Shown: positions 18,098 through 27,737 of the stretch, in pieces
Numbering within the stretch: the stretch's first letter is position 1
Layout: every line of letters starts with the position of its first letter
DNA from: JABDMD01 sp965203475
Lineage (GTDB): Bacteria; Pseudomonadota; Gammaproteobacteria; UBA4575
DNA length: 64,000 nt
Reading direction: 5' to 3'
Assembly: GCA_965203475.1 (NCBI GenBank)
Contig: OZ241890.1
Coordinates: 992,001 to 1,056,000, forward strand
The notes under the pieces: generated by a model
The model's database searches: none
The model's input: the letters and a program-made list of their open reading frames with translations, nothing else
What the model was told of the DNA's origin: nothing
Made by a program: the position numbers and the translations under genes

Positions 18098-19465
18098 TTG
18101 GCAAAATCAGCATCCATTATAAGAAGCTGGTTTATTCGATTTTGGAATCGATTTTGTCGCTTAGTTGTTCGAATTTTTTATCGAAACTTTGAAGTATCAG
18201 GTACAGATTCTATTCCAGATAACACGGGATTATTACTTTGTGCCAATCATGTAAATGCATTAATTGATGTTGTAATTCTGCAAGCCTCTACAAAAAAGGA
18301 AATTCGACCATTAGCACGTAGTGGATTATTTGATAATCCAATTTTGCGGCCCATTTTAAATATGATTGGCGCTGTTCCTATTTACCGTAGAAATGATCCA
18401 GGAAGTGACACAAAACTAAATGAAGATTCTTTTTCTAAATGTTATGAGTTACTCAATGAGAATGAAACTATTATTATTTTTCCAGAAGGACAAAGTCATT
18501 CAAACCCGCATATTAATAAACTTAAAACCGGAGCAGCGCGTATTGCTTTAGGTGCAAGTCTGCAAAATGCCAAGCCTCCAGTAGTACTACCTGTCGGCCT
18601 TACATTTTCACGCAAAGGAAAATTTAGAAGTGATGTATTAGTTCAATATGGGTCTGCAGTTGATTTATCCATAAACAGCCGTCTTGGGCCGTTTGAACAA
18701 GTCGAACTCATTACAGATCGTATTAAGCAAGAATTAGCAAAGGTCACATTAAATGCAGACTCCTGGGAAGATATTTATTTAATTACACGTCTTGAAAAGT
18801 TCTTTGCATTACGTCAAGGAATATATCGAAAAGGAAAAGGACAACTACAAGAACGTTTTCATGCATTAAAACGATTAATAGAAGCACAACGCCTGCTACG
18901 AATGTATGAACCCGATAAAGTTAGAACTTTAGTCAGTCAAATGAGAGGCTTCGAACGCTTATGCAAGTGTTGTGGAATACGAGACTACCATCTTACGATT
19001 AAATATAGGCCTATACTGGTTACTTTTTATATTTTACGAATACTTGTGCTGTTACTCATTGGGCTACCTGTTGCATTATGGGGTTTCATCAATAATTTTT
19101 TCCCTTATCAGTCAACTCGATTTGCAGCACTCAAGTTTTCTAAAGGACCTGATCAAGTAGACACCGCAAGCGTGTCATTTGGCATGTTCTTCTTTTTAAT
19201 TTTTTGGTTTGTGCAAACTTATACTATTTATATTTTATCTAATTTGACATGGGCGTTGATATATTTAGCTAGTATTATTATTAGTGCTCCATTTGCGCTT
19301 AAACTTCGCAAGGAATTTCATATTATTAAAGATAATATTAAAATATTTTTCTTATTTATGAGGAAAAAACAATTAAAAGAATATTTAGAATCTAAACGCA
19401 AAGAAATTGAAATTGAATTAGCAAGACTTTTGCGTATTTTGAAAAAGCTGCCAAAAATCGCTTGA
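18098..19465 (+). CDS. PlsC-like 1-acyl-glycerol-phosphate acyltransferase
   Basis: A 455-residue membrane acyltransferase. The catalytic His/Asp motif is NHVNALID (His51, Asp57) and the substrate motif is FPEGQSH (from residue 128). Residues 310-340 and 360-405 form hydrophobic helices, and the tail is Lys/Arg/Glu-rich coiled coil. This long class with C-terminal membrane helices transfers acyl groups to lysophospholipids. The start is a TTG at 18098, six bases after the preceding stop, chosen because it gives the expected N-terminal helix; it lacks a clear ribosome site. It is the last gene of the operon that begins at 15124. Confidence 0.85.
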   Translation: MAKSASIIRSWFIRFWNRFCRLVVRIFYRNFEVSGTDSIPDNTGLLLCANHVNALIDVVILQASTKKEIRPLARSGLFDNPILRPILNMIGAVPIYRRNDPGSDTKLNEDSFSKCYELLNENETIIIFPEGQSHSNPHINKLKTGAARIALGASLQNAKPPVVLPVGLTFSRKGKFRSDVLVQYGSAVDLSINSRLGPFEQVELITDRIKQELAKVTLNADSWEDIYLITRLEKFFALRQGIYRKGKGQLQERFHALKRLIEAQRLLRMYEPDKVRTLVSQMRGFERLCKCCGIRDYHLTIKYRPILVTFYILRILVLLLIGLPVALWGFINNFFPYQSTRFAALKFSKGPDQVDTASVSFGMFFFLIFWFVQTYTIYILSNLTWALIYLASIIISAPFALKLRKEFHIIKDNIKIFFLFMRKKQLKEYLESKRKEIEIELARLLRILKKLPKIA

Positions 19466-19537
19466 TATATTAAACTATTAAAGAATAATTTAATCTAAAA
19501 TAGAGACAATTCAAATGATCGATTAAAAAGTTTGATA

Positions 19538-19966
19538 ATGAGCACAATTAAACAAATTCTCGATGCCAAAGGTAACGATATTCTCACTATCCATCCAAGT
19601 AACTCAGTGTTTGATGCAATCAAGTCAATGGCAGACCATCATGTAGGATCTTTGCTAGTCATGGAAAACGATAAGCTCGTTGGAATCATTACAGAACGAG
19701 ATTATTCTCGAAATGTAGTATTAAAAGGTAAGTCTTCGCTAAATACCTCTGTATCTGAAATAATGATAACAAATGTATTATGTGTGAAACCAAATCAGTC
19801 CGTTGATGAATCGATGGCATTGATGACCGAAAAACGAGTCAGACATTTACCTGTCGTAGAGAATAATGATGTGCTTGGTATAGTTTCAATTGGGGATTTA
19901 GTCAAAAATAAAATCTCTGAACAGAAATTTATCATTGAGCAGCTTGAACATTACATAAATAGTTAA
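19538..19966 (+). CDS. CBS-domain protein (tandem CBS pair)
   Basis: A 142-residue stand-alone Bateman module with two CBS domains. The first (residues ~8-65) contains DHHVGSLLVMENDKLVGIITERDY, in which GIITERDY is typical. The second (residues ~75-130) contains KRVRHLPVVENNDVLGIVSIGDLV. Such proteins bind adenine nucleotides and act as sensors; the target is unknown. The ATG at 19538 is preferred to a TTG at 19532. Confidence 0.9.
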   Translation: MSTIKQILDAKGNDILTIHPSNSVFDAIKSMADHHVGSLLVMENDKLVGIITERDYSRNVVLKGKSSLNTSVSEIMITNVLCVKPNQSVDESMALMTEKRVRHLPVVENNDVLGIVSIGDLVKNKISEQKFIIEQLEHYINS

Positions 19967-19979
19967 AAAGCATTTATTT

Positions 19980-20720
19980 ATGTTCTCTGCACGTGGAATC
20001 TTTCTTGTAGGTTTAATATTTGCATCTCTTATTACGTTATATTTTATCGCACCTATTTCACAAGATCTCGCCTATCACAATTTTGCAGATAAACGTTACT
20101 TTTTTGGAATACCAAACTTTTTTGATGTAGCAACCAACCTGGCATTTTTAATTGTTGGAATAATGGGTTTGACCCATTGTTTTAACAACCGAGAGAAGAA
20201 TATTAGTTTAGGATGGATAATATTATTTCTATCAATCCTGTTGGTCTCTTTTGGCTCTTCATATTATCACTACAACCCAACTAACAGCACACTCACTTGG
20301 GATCGTCTGCCTATGGCTATTGGATTCATGGCTATATTTGCTTTAATACTTGGGGACTATGTCCATCCAAAATTCGAATCTACACTACTCATGCCAATGG
20401 TAGTATTGGGTATGGCTTCTGTTATTTACTGGCATTTTTCAGATGATTTACGACTTTATGCATGGGTGCAATTTTGTTCCTTGGGAATATTGATTTTTGT
20501 AATTAGCCTTTATAAACCAAAAACATTTAATACAAAGTTAGTCGTATATGCCTTCATTTTTTATGTGTCGTCTAAAGTTGCTGAATTCTTTGATGAAAGT
20601 ATTTATCAATTAAGCTCAAGTATTATAAGTGGTCACTCAATTAAGCATTTGCTAGCAGGGATTGGCTTATATTTCTTATACTTAATTTTAAAAACTAGAA
20701 AAATTGATCCGACAAATTAA
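19980..20720 (+). CDS. ceramidase-like (CREST superfamily) membrane protein
   Basis: A 246-residue membrane protein with about seven hydrophobic helices. It carries the family hallmark SSYYHYNPTNSTLTWDRLPM near residues 99-118 (Ser, His and Asp placed as in the alkaline ceramidase/CREST hydrolases) and a later SGHSIKHLLAGIG with further His residues. These are putative metal-dependent membrane amidases, but bacterial members have not been well characterised and the substrate here is unknown. It precedes the CDF transporter by five bases on the same strand, suggesting co-transcription. Confidence 0.82.
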   Translation: MFSARGIFLVGLIFASLITLYFIAPISQDLAYHNFADKRYFFGIPNFFDVATNLAFLIVGIMGLTHCFNNREKNISLGWIILFLSILLVSFGSSYYHYNPTNSTLTWDRLPMAIGFMAIFALILGDYVHPKFESTLLMPMVVLGMASVIYWHFSDDLRLYAWVQFCSLGILIFVISLYKPKTFNTKLVVYAFIFYVSSKVAEFFDESIYQLSSSIISGHSIKHLLAGIGLYFLYLILKTRKIDPTN

Positions 20721-20725
20721 ATCGA

Positions 20726-21631
20726 ATGCTTCATTCCCATGCACATCCAGCACCACGTAACTATACGTTAGCATTTGGACTTGGCACTACTTTAAATATC
20801 GTATTTGTTATTGTTGAGGCAATATTTGGATTTTTATCTAACTCTCTTGCACTGATTGCGGATGCCGGCCATAACTTAGGAGATGTATTAGCATTACTTT
20901 TAGCCTGGGGTGCCACATATTTAGCACAACGTCGCCCTACTCGCACCAAAACCTATGGCTTACGTCGCGGTACTATACTGGCTGCTTTTATTAGTGCTTT
21001 AATACTGTTAATGACGATGGCCATTGTCGCATGGGAAGCCATAGATCGATTTGCAGAGCCCGCACCCGTAAGTTCGAAAACAATTATCATTGTCGCCGCA
21101 GTCGGTGTAGTGATTAACACGTTAACAGCTTTCTTATTTTTAACCCCTCAAGGTAGAGATTTGAATATAAAAGCAGCCTTTATTCATATGTCTGCCGATG
21201 CTGCGGTTTCCCTTGGTGTAGTGGTTACAGGAATCATCATTTTCTTTACCAGTATCTATTGGTTTGACCCTGCAATTAGCTTACTGATTGTAATCGCAAT
21301 CATTTTCAGCACATGGAGTTTATTACGTGACTCATTCAATTTAGCAATGGATGGAGTACCTAAAGGAATTAATCCTGATGAAGTAAAAAAATTTATTTTG
21401 CGACAAAATGGAGTTAAAGAAATTCATGATTTACATATTTGGGCCATGAGTACCACGCAAGTCGCCCTTACGGCTCACATTGTTCGTGATACAACTGAGC
21501 TGGATGATAATTTCTTGCACAGATTATCTAATGATTTACGACAAAAATTTGGAATTATTCACCCAACTATTCAAATTGAATCAGGTACGGCCGCAAAACT
21601 CTGCGAACAAGCACACGACCATAGTATTTAA
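20726..21631 (+). CDS. cation diffusion facilitator (zinc/cadmium efflux, ZitB/CzcD type)
   Basis: A 301-residue CDF transporter with six hydrophobic helices. The metal site of helix II is ALIADAGHNLGDVLAL and that of helix V is AFIHMSADAAVS, giving a His/Asp tetrahedral site expected for Zn. A cytoplasmic C-terminal domain begins near residue 210 (GVPKGINPDEVKKFI) with HDLHIWAMS. It exports divalent metal against protons. The start carries a short HSHAH motif, a common metal-binding extension. It follows the ceramidase-like gene closely; no terminator hairpin is seen after it. Confidence 0.92.
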   Translation: MLHSHAHPAPRNYTLAFGLGTTLNIVFVIVEAIFGFLSNSLALIADAGHNLGDVLALLLAWGATYLAQRRPTRTKTYGLRRGTILAAFISALILLMTMAIVAWEAIDRFAEPAPVSSKTIIIVAAVGVVINTLTAFLFLTPQGRDLNIKAAFIHMSADAAVSLGVVVTGIIIFFTSIYWFDPAISLLIVIAIIFSTWSLLRDSFNLAMDGVPKGINPDEVKKFILRQNGVKEIHDLHIWAMSTTQVALTAHIVRDTTELDDNFLHRLSNDLRQKFGIIHPTIQIESGTAAKLCEQAHDHSI

Positions 21632-21650
21632 ATAATAACGACATGCTTGT

Positions 21651-22156
21651 TTACTCAACTTTCTCTTTCAAAACTTGATTCATTGCATTCAACATTAGAG
21701 GCACACCTTTCTCCATTTGATTGTAAAAAATTGGAGCAAGCAAGCCTTTGAAGGTTTCTTTGTGAATCATATGGGTTCCTGTACTGGTTTCTTTCAGTTC
21801 AATGATCTTGTCATTAGTAAAAATAAACCCGGCGACCATATGTGCACGCCAATGAAAAACATTTGGTTCATCCAGCTTTAAAACGACTGGATTATATTTT
21901 GGACCGTCTTTACTTGCTCTTTGCCAACCATTGTAATGGTAAGACTTGAACCAACCTTAGCCACACCTTGAGATTCATTAATACTAGGGCTCCAATTTCT
22001 CCAATCATTAATGTTAATGAGCACCTTCCACACTTTTTCTGGCGTGGCCAAAATTTCAATTTCAGTCGTTATTTCTTGCAATTTATTACCTTCAATCGCT
22101 AAGTAAGTTAGCCCTGCAACCAGCAAACAAATAACTACAATACTTACTTTCTTCAT
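21651..22156 (-). pseudogene. SRPBCC-domain protein, frameshifted
   Basis: Two minus-strand frames make one START-like/polyketide-cyclase (SRPBCC) protein. The N-terminal part (22156 down to ~21913) has a membrane helix then ITTEIEILATPEKVWKVL and NDWRNWSP. The C-terminal part resumes in another frame at about 21911 with KDGPKYNPVVLKLDEP and FHWRAHM, then runs to 21651. The join near 21908-21918 fits loss of one base; restoring it gives an intact ~168-residue protein. It lies 28 bases downstream of the RND gene. It may be a real inactivation or an assembly/sequencing error. Confidence 0.85.
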
Positions 22157-22184
22157 ACAATTTTTGCACTACTTTGAATGGCAA

Positions 22185-24668
22185 TCATCTGCTCAACGGA
22201 TTTAAGTTAGAAAGTAGTAGTGGAATTATACTGAAGGTTGCAAATAGTGATACCAACATCGCTATGCTGGTTAAGAGACCAAAGTAAATAGAGGGAACAA
22301 AATTAGATAAAACTAAAATAATGAACCCAAGCGTAATTGTGATCGATGTGAAATAAAGCGCTTTGCCTACCGTAGTTTGTGAAGTGTGTATTGCTTTCAT
22401 GTTATCTTGGTGCCGCGCAAATTCTTTTTTATAACGATGAATATAATGAATTGCATAGTCCACACCAATACCAATGGTAATGGCTGCAATGGTTATCGTC
22501 ATAATGTCTAACGGTATTCCAAATACTCCCATCAATCCTAGGATAAACAATGCTGTAAAAATGTTAGGTAAGGTACCAATTACAGCTAATTTTATATTTC
22601 TAAATAATACAATTAACATTAACAAGATGCAGACAAAAACAGTCCCTAAGGTTAATATCTGTGAGCGAAATAAACTTTGTAGAACATTATTATATAAAAC
22701 ACTAATACCAGTTAAGCGTAGATTTTCACCGTTCTTTAAATAACCTTCCCCTAACTCATTTCTGATTTTATTTAATAAATCATTTCGAATTAAGGTGTGA
22801 TCTGAATCTTTAATACGCGCCACAATCCGTGCCTGTGTCCCATCTGTCGACACATAAGGTGAAATTAATACCTGTTTGATATTTTCAGGCACCTTGGAAT
22901 AAACAAGGGATAAATGAAAGTCCTCTAAAGGCTCTCCCTTGTTTACAATCCTAAAAACTTCTTCTGTACTTGATAACGATAACACCTTGCCTATTTGTGG
23001 CAAATTTTCTAAATAGTGATGAATCTTTTCGATCTTTCGAATGCCACTTCGGTTATACCAATAACTTTGAGAGGTGAAATCATCCTGTGTTTCTTCAAGG
23101 TCTGCTAAGTAATCACCAAATTCTTCATCTTCTTCTAGCTCTTCATCTTCTAAGATAAGAGATGCTTCCAGCATAACTTCAAGCGGCACCGTACCACCAA
23201 GCTCTTGATCTACTAGCTCCAAACCTTGATAAATATCGGTTGACTGTTTGAAGTAATCTATAAATCTGTTTTCAACTGTTAATTGATTTATCCCAACCGC
23301 ATTAAGCACCAACATTCCTACAATAATGATGACGGTAAGCGCTTTATGATTAACAATGGCAATAAGCAAATTTTCTAAAAATTTCGTAGATTTCTCTTCT
23401 TCAAGATCTTTGAAATTTGGCTGTAATAATTTTATTAAGGCCGGTAATACGGTAAACGTTAATAAAAAAGCACACACTAATCCCAAGATCATAATGTAGC
23501 CAAATATAATTACTGGGTTAATATCACTCACAATTAATGAGAAGAAAGCAATTGCTGAAGTGAGCACCATGTAAAAACATGGTGTAATAATTTGCGTAAT
23601 AGCAGTTTTGAGATTCTTTTCTATGGGTTGATTTGGATTTAATTTTTGTATTTCCTGATAGCGAATGATGACGTGTATCGATAATGCGATTGAAAATATG
23701 ATTAATAGTGATACGAAATTAGATGAGATGATAGTGAGTTGAAATTCCAAAAGTGCTGCAAGCCCTGCTACAAAAATTACATTGAGCACTGCACATATCA
23801 TCGCTAGAAAAATCCAGGCGGGTTTACCAAAGAAAACAAATAGAACCAATGCCATTACAAATAATATAGCGATACCAAATGTCTTAATGTCTTGAGCTAC
23901 GAATACTTTCATATCGTTACCAATAAGTGGGGCACCAGCTAGGTAAAATTCACCATTTCCGCCAGAGCTCTCAAGAATTTGACGCACTGCACCCAATACA
24001 TCTTTATAGCGTTGATTAATATTTTGTCTTTCAAATAAAATTTCTGAACGTAGAATTTCTAATTCTGCTTTATCTACATTGCTAAATTGCTGCTGTTTTT
24101 CTTTTTCAAGAAAAATGTATTTCTTTTCAAGCAATCCAATAAGTTTTACATTTTTTTGAATGTCTACTTTAATTGCAGTAGTAGATAGGTCCTTACTTAC
24201 GAGATTACTAACATATATAGGACTTGTAGTAAGTTCTTTTTCCGCTATCGCGATATCAACATTATTGGAAAGAAGATTTGCAAATTTCGTTTTTCCCGTG
24301 GTTTCATCTTCTTCTTGTTGTAGTAGCAATGGAACATTGCTTAGCGAAGATACACCTGCAACGCCTTCTATAGTTCGAATTTGCTGTGAGATGCTTTCAA
24401 TAAAACTGATTACGGTCGAATCTAAGATACTCTTGTTTGGCTTATACCCAATAATGATGTACTCATCCGTTCCGTATTCTCGATGCACTTCTCGGTAATA
24501 TTGAAGGTCAGGGTCACTCTCGAGCATGAGCGAATCGGGAGAGGCATCGATATTTAAATGAACAATGTAAGCACCACACGTCATTACAATGGCTAACATA
24601 AGCACAACAACTATGACAGGCTTACGAATAACGAGGCCAGCAAGGGCTTGAACAAAATTGGAAAACAT
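22185..24668 (-). CDS. RND superfamily (MMPL/HpnN-like) transporter
   Basis: An 827-residue RND-type permease with the classic 1+5+1+5 helix pattern. It has an N-terminal helix, a first periplasmic loop (residues ~40-240), five helices to ~420, a second loop (~460-650) and five more helices. The sequence DASPDSLMLESDPDL after helix 1 is typical of the lipid-exporting MMPL/HpnN group rather than of multidrug pumps. A strongly acidic stretch (EDEELEEDEE, near residue 510) is inserted in the second loop. It probably moves a hydrophobic substrate, driven by protons. It forms a likely operon with the downstream SRPBCC gene, a lipid-binding fold that could deliver substrate. Confidence 0.88.
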   Translation of the reverse strand: MFSNFVQALAGLVIRKPVIVVVLMLAIVMTCGAYIVHLNIDASPDSLMLESDPDLQYYREVHREYGTDEYIIIGYKPNKSILDSTVISFIESISQQIRTIEGVAGVSSLSNVPLLLQQEEDETTGKTKFANLLSNNVDIAIAEKELTTSPIYVSNLVSKDLSTTAIKVDIQKNVKLIGLLEKKYIFLEKEKQQQFSNVDKAELEILRSEILFERQNINQRYKDVLGAVRQILESSGGNGEFYLAGAPLIGNDMKVFVAQDIKTFGIAILFVMALVLFVFFGKPAWIFLAMICAVLNVIFVAGLAALLEFQLTIISSNFVSLLIIFSIALSIHVIIRYQEIQKLNPNQPIEKNLKTAITQIITPCFYMVLTSAIAFFSLIVSDINPVIIFGYIMILGLVCAFLLTFTVLPALIKLLQPNFKDLEEEKSTKFLENLLIAIVNHKALTVIIIVGMLVLNAVGINQLTVENRFIDYFKQSTDIYQGLELVDQELGGTVPLEVMLEASLILEDEELEEDEEFGDYLADLEETQDDFTSQSYWYNRSGIRKIEKIHHYLENLPQIGKVLSLSSTEEVFRIVNKGEPLEDFHLSLVYSKVPENIKQVLISPYVSTDGTQARIVARIKDSDHTLIRNDLLNKIRNELGEGYLKNGENLRLTGISVLYNNVLQSLFRSQILTLGTVFVCILLMLIVLFRNIKLAVIGTLPNIFTALFILGLMGVFGIPLDIMTITIAAITIGIGVDYAIHYIHRYKKEFARHQDNMKAIHTSQTTVGKALYFTSITITLGFIILVLSNFVPSIYFGLLTSIAMLVSLFATFSIIPLLLSNLNPLSR

Positions 24669-24743
24669 GAAGATAATTTCTATGTGGGATCGAATAATAA
24701 CACGAAATAATTCTTAGTAATTACCCTAAGAATGCCACCTAAA

Positions 24744-25319
24744 CTATAGTAACTTTGCAAATTGTTCCGTTTGAGATTTATGAAATATTTGTAAAGAAAG
24801 ATTATAAGTGCTTATTAAATGAGAGAAATTGGTATCTACACAAGCTAGATTTTGCAATTCTTCAAGTGAAATTTGTTGTAAAACTGCTTTAGAAGACTTT
24901 ACTAGCACCAGTTGCTTGGTATTTAAAAAATTTGCCAACCATGCAGCCAAACTATCAGAGGTATAGTCCCAGGTTTTCTCTAAATCATAATGTTGCTTTA
25001 ACATAGCATACGGTTCCCAAATCACAGGCATATTAACACCGCCGTGATCTTTTATTGAATGTTCACAATCTACTAACTTTAAAGTTGGGCACAGCGATGC
25101 CATTAAGTATGCATATTGTTGCATGCCAAGAATGGCCATGTCATGAGCAAGCATAGCATCTAATTTTAATTTTTTATCAGCTTCTCTAACTTGATCTGCA
25201 AAAGGTCCACCACCCGGCACAATAATAATTGGCTTTTTAGACTCACTAATTAATTTCAACCATTGTGAGAGATATTTACTAGCATAGAGGCTACCTCCAA
25301 TTTTAATGACCCACTGCAT
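24744..25319 (-). CDS. mfnE: amino-acid-kinase-fold protein, MfnE-like
   Basis: A 191-residue kinase of the amino acid kinase fold: VIKIGGSLYAS at the N-terminus, VPGGGPFADQVREAD (phosphate loop), and AHDMAILGMQQYAYL. It matches MfnE, which phosphorylates the aminomethylfuran phosphate intermediate in methanofuran synthesis. The start at 25319 has AAGGCG upstream and overlaps the end of pabB by 17 bases. It is the last of a tight minus-strand set mfnD-mfnF-pabB-mfnE. Confidence 0.88.
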   Translation of the reverse strand: MQWVIKIGGSLYASKYLSQWLKLISESKKPIIIVPGGGPFADQVREADKKLKLDAMLAHDMAILGMQQYAYLMASLCPTLKLVDCEHSIKDHGGVNMPVIWEPYAMLKQHYDLEKTWDYTSDSLAAWLANFLNTKQLVLVKSSKAVLQQISLEELQNLACVDTNFSHLISTYNLSLQIFHKSQTEQFAKLL

Positions 25320-26694
25320 ATTTTTCGCCTTGCTTAAGTAATGCCGTCATCGCAGTTGCTTTATCAAATGTTTCTTGATATTCAGCTTCTACTTGAGAGT
25401 CATAAACAATTCCACCGCCTGCATAGAAATACATTTTTGAATTTTTATGAATAATGGTTCGAATAGCGATGTTCGTATCCACATTTCCATTTGTACTAAT
25501 ATAACCAATCGCCCCACAATAAATACTTCTACGATGAGGTTCTAACTCTTCAATGATTTCCATAGACCTTACTTTTGGTGCCCCAGTGATGGACCCACCT
25601 GGAAATGAACCTTTAACAATATCAACTGCCGTCCGTTTTTCACGTAATTTTCCTGTGATCGTACTTACCAAGTGATGAACATTTGGAAAACTTTCAATAT
25701 CAAATAATAATGGCACTTTCACTGAACCCAATGCGCAGTTTTTACTTAAATCATTTCGAAGCAAATCTACAATCATTACGTTTTCAGCTTGATCTTTTTT
25801 ACTGTTTTTTAATTCCTTTGCAAGTTGCTCGTCTTTCATTGGATCACTTGATCTTGGCCGAGTACCTTTAATGGGTTTTGTTTCTACTTTATCTTGTAAT
25901 ACAGAAATGAATCTTTCTGGTGAATTACTTAGAATTTGAAAATCGCCGTAGTTCATATAGGCACTAAACGGCGATGCATTTATTGCTCGAAGCGATTGGT
26001 AGGCTTCCCAAACATCTCCTTCAACACCGACATTGAAACGCTGCGCCAAATTAACCTGGTAACAATCCCCTTCAAGGATATAATTTTTTACTTTATCGAA
26101 TGCTTGAGCATAGTTTTGCTCCGTCATATTTGAACTAATATCACCATTGACTTTAAATTTATTTCGTTTTCTATTTTTTGCACTTTTTGAAAAAAATCGA
26201 CACAGATCACCCCAACCTCTTCGGGTTTTAATATCTGATTTATCACCTACCAAAATAGATTTCTTTTTTTGATGATCAACAACAACAGCCCATGGATAAA
26301 TTCCAATAGACATATCCGGAATATCTATATCATTGTTCGCCATAGATGGAACTTTCTCAATATAGCGCCCTAAGTCATAGCTAAAATAACCCAAGGCACC
26401 ACCTGTAAATGGTAAGTGTTGAGAATTATTGATAGGTTCCGGAAGAAATTCTTTTAAAACTTTAAATGGATCTTCATTTAAAACAAGTGTATCCGACCAT
26501 GTTTTAACAATTGTTTGTTTATGCTGAGTTTCAATTGTAATCTTTGGGCGCGAAACTAAAATATCGAAACGACCTTGTGCACCCAATGGCTGACAACTAT
26601 CTAAAAATACTGACCAAGGTTCATCAACAAGCTTTTCAAATAAGTTGATGCTGTCTGTATCATATTGCAGCTCCTCAAGTAGCAATGAACCCAT
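25303..26694 (-). CDS. pabB: aminodeoxychorismate synthase component I
   Basis: 463 residues from the ATG at 26694, which shares one base with the preceding stop (TAATG). It contains the chorismate-binding motifs PIKGTRPRSSDP, with the PabB-type Lys, and GAPKVRSMEIIEELE. It converts chorismate and ammonia to 4-amino-4-deoxychorismate, the precursor of p-aminobenzoate. No pabA-type glutaminase or pabC is in the window. Its place inside the methanofuran/H4MPT genes fits supply of p-aminobenzoate to beta-RFAP synthase; it may also serve folate synthesis. It could be TrpE-like, but the Lys in PIKGT and the context favour PabB. Confidence 0.9.
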   Translation of the reverse strand: MGSLLLEELQYDTDSINLFEKLVDEPWSVFLDSCQPLGAQGRFDILVSRPKITIETQHKQTIVKTWSDTLVLNEDPFKVLKEFLPEPINNSQHLPFTGGALGYFSYDLGRYIEKVPSMANNDIDIPDMSIGIYPWAVVVDHQKKKSILVGDKSDIKTRRGWGDLCRFFSKSAKNRKRNKFKVNGDISSNMTEQNYAQAFDKVKNYILEGDCYQVNLAQRFNVGVEGDVWEAYQSLRAINASPFSAYMNYGDFQILSNSPERFISVLQDKVETKPIKGTRPRSSDPMKDEQLAKELKNSKKDQAENVMIVDLLRNDLSKNCALGSVKVPLLFDIESFPNVHHLVSTITGKLREKRTAVDIVKGSFPGGSITGAPKVRSMEIIEELEPHRRSIYCGAIGYISTNGNVDTNIAIRTIIHKNSKMYFYAGGGIVYDSQVEAEYQETFDKATAMTALLKQGEKYAVGH

Positions 26695-27737
26695 TATTGT
26701 GGATTGCTCATTGCTAAACACGCTACAGCCGTTGCAGGAGCACAATCAGCCGCGCTGATTTCAGTTTCCTGAGAATCAAAGTGTATTAATTCATTAAAAT
26801 CAATATAGGGGCGGTTCATTCTTCTAGCGATTTGTTTTGCTAAAAATCGACCAACACCAGCACCCACAATTGGTACAGAATTCGCCTGCATAGACGTTGC
26901 TACTTGTTTTCTACATGCATTGAGTATCATTTGAATTTGTTGCTCGCGAATATATTCGGCAACTGTTTCCCATAGTTGTACATTTGCGGAATCAAAACCA
27001 AACATTCGCGCTATTCTTCTTGCGCTATCTTCTTTACTTTTACTTTGACCGTCTGGTGTTGTACCCATATCTGCATGATCCGGTAATTCATTGGTTAAGC
27101 GATACACATCTGCCGAGTTGGAAAACAGCTCATTAATGATAGGAATAAATTTTGAATCTATGGGTGCAGATTTGCATAAAGCAAATAAAGGTGTTCTTAC
27201 CGCACCACAATAAACTAGTTCTCTGGAATACAAACGTTCAGCATCTGTATAACCATCATAATTCACACGATGATCATCGATACGAATAATATCGGTGGTT
27301 GTACTTCCTATATCGATAAATAAAGCATCTTTTAATCGCATTGCTACAAAATTTGCACTCACTAACCAGTTAGCAGATCCAATAGCTGTGTACAAAGTGG
27401 AAATTTTATTTTTCTTGACTAAACCATTATCGCCTGCATAAAAATACAATTCACTATTATCTAACGATTGCTCCATAGCTTTTACAATACTATCGATACC
27501 CTGTGTACGATTTGGAAATACATCCGCCAATTCCCCTGTCATGGTAATTGCATGTTTAGAGATTGTAGAAGGAAAATATTTTGACAACTCATGGATAGAT
27601 TGATTTAAATGCTCGATACCAAGCCAAAGTGGACACGCTACTTGATGCACATCATGAACAGACTCGTGGCTGGTAGCGATTGCCATTTTTAAATGTGCGC
27701 CTCCTATATCCCAGCCAATCGCAACGTCATGCGGCAC
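26694..27737 (-). CDS. mfnF: H4MPT-linked C1-transfer protein, MfnF-like (ASKHA fold)
   Basis: 347 residues from the GTG at 27737, which has GGAG nine bases upstream; an ATG at 27758 is the alternative. Two ASKHA phosphate motifs are seen: GWDIGGAHLKMA at residues 8-19 and FIDIGSTTTDIIRID near residue 142. This hydantoinase/oxoprolinase-like family is the H4MPT-linked C1 pathway protein that includes archaeal MfnF, which couples the furan diphosphate to the glutamyl-tyramine unit. The bacterial substrate is probably the tyrosine analogue (inference). Its start overlaps the mfnD-like stop and its stop overlaps the pabB start. Confidence 0.85.
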   Translation of the reverse strand: MPHDVAIGWDIGGAHLKMAIATSHESVHDVHQVACPLWLGIEHLNQSIHELSKYFPSTISKHAITMTGELADVFPNRTQGIDSIVKAMEQSLDNSELYFYAGDNGLVKKNKISTLYTAIGSANWLVSANFVAMRLKDALFIDIGSTTTDIIRIDDHRVNYDGYTDAERLYSRELVYCGAVRTPLFALCKSAPIDSKFIPIINELFSNSADVYRLTNELPDHADMGTTPDGQSKSKEDSARRIARMFGFDSANVQLWETVAEYIREQQIQMILNACRKQVATSMQANSVPIVGAGVGRFLAKQIARRMNRPYIDFNELIHFDSQETEISAADCAPATAVACLAMSNPQ

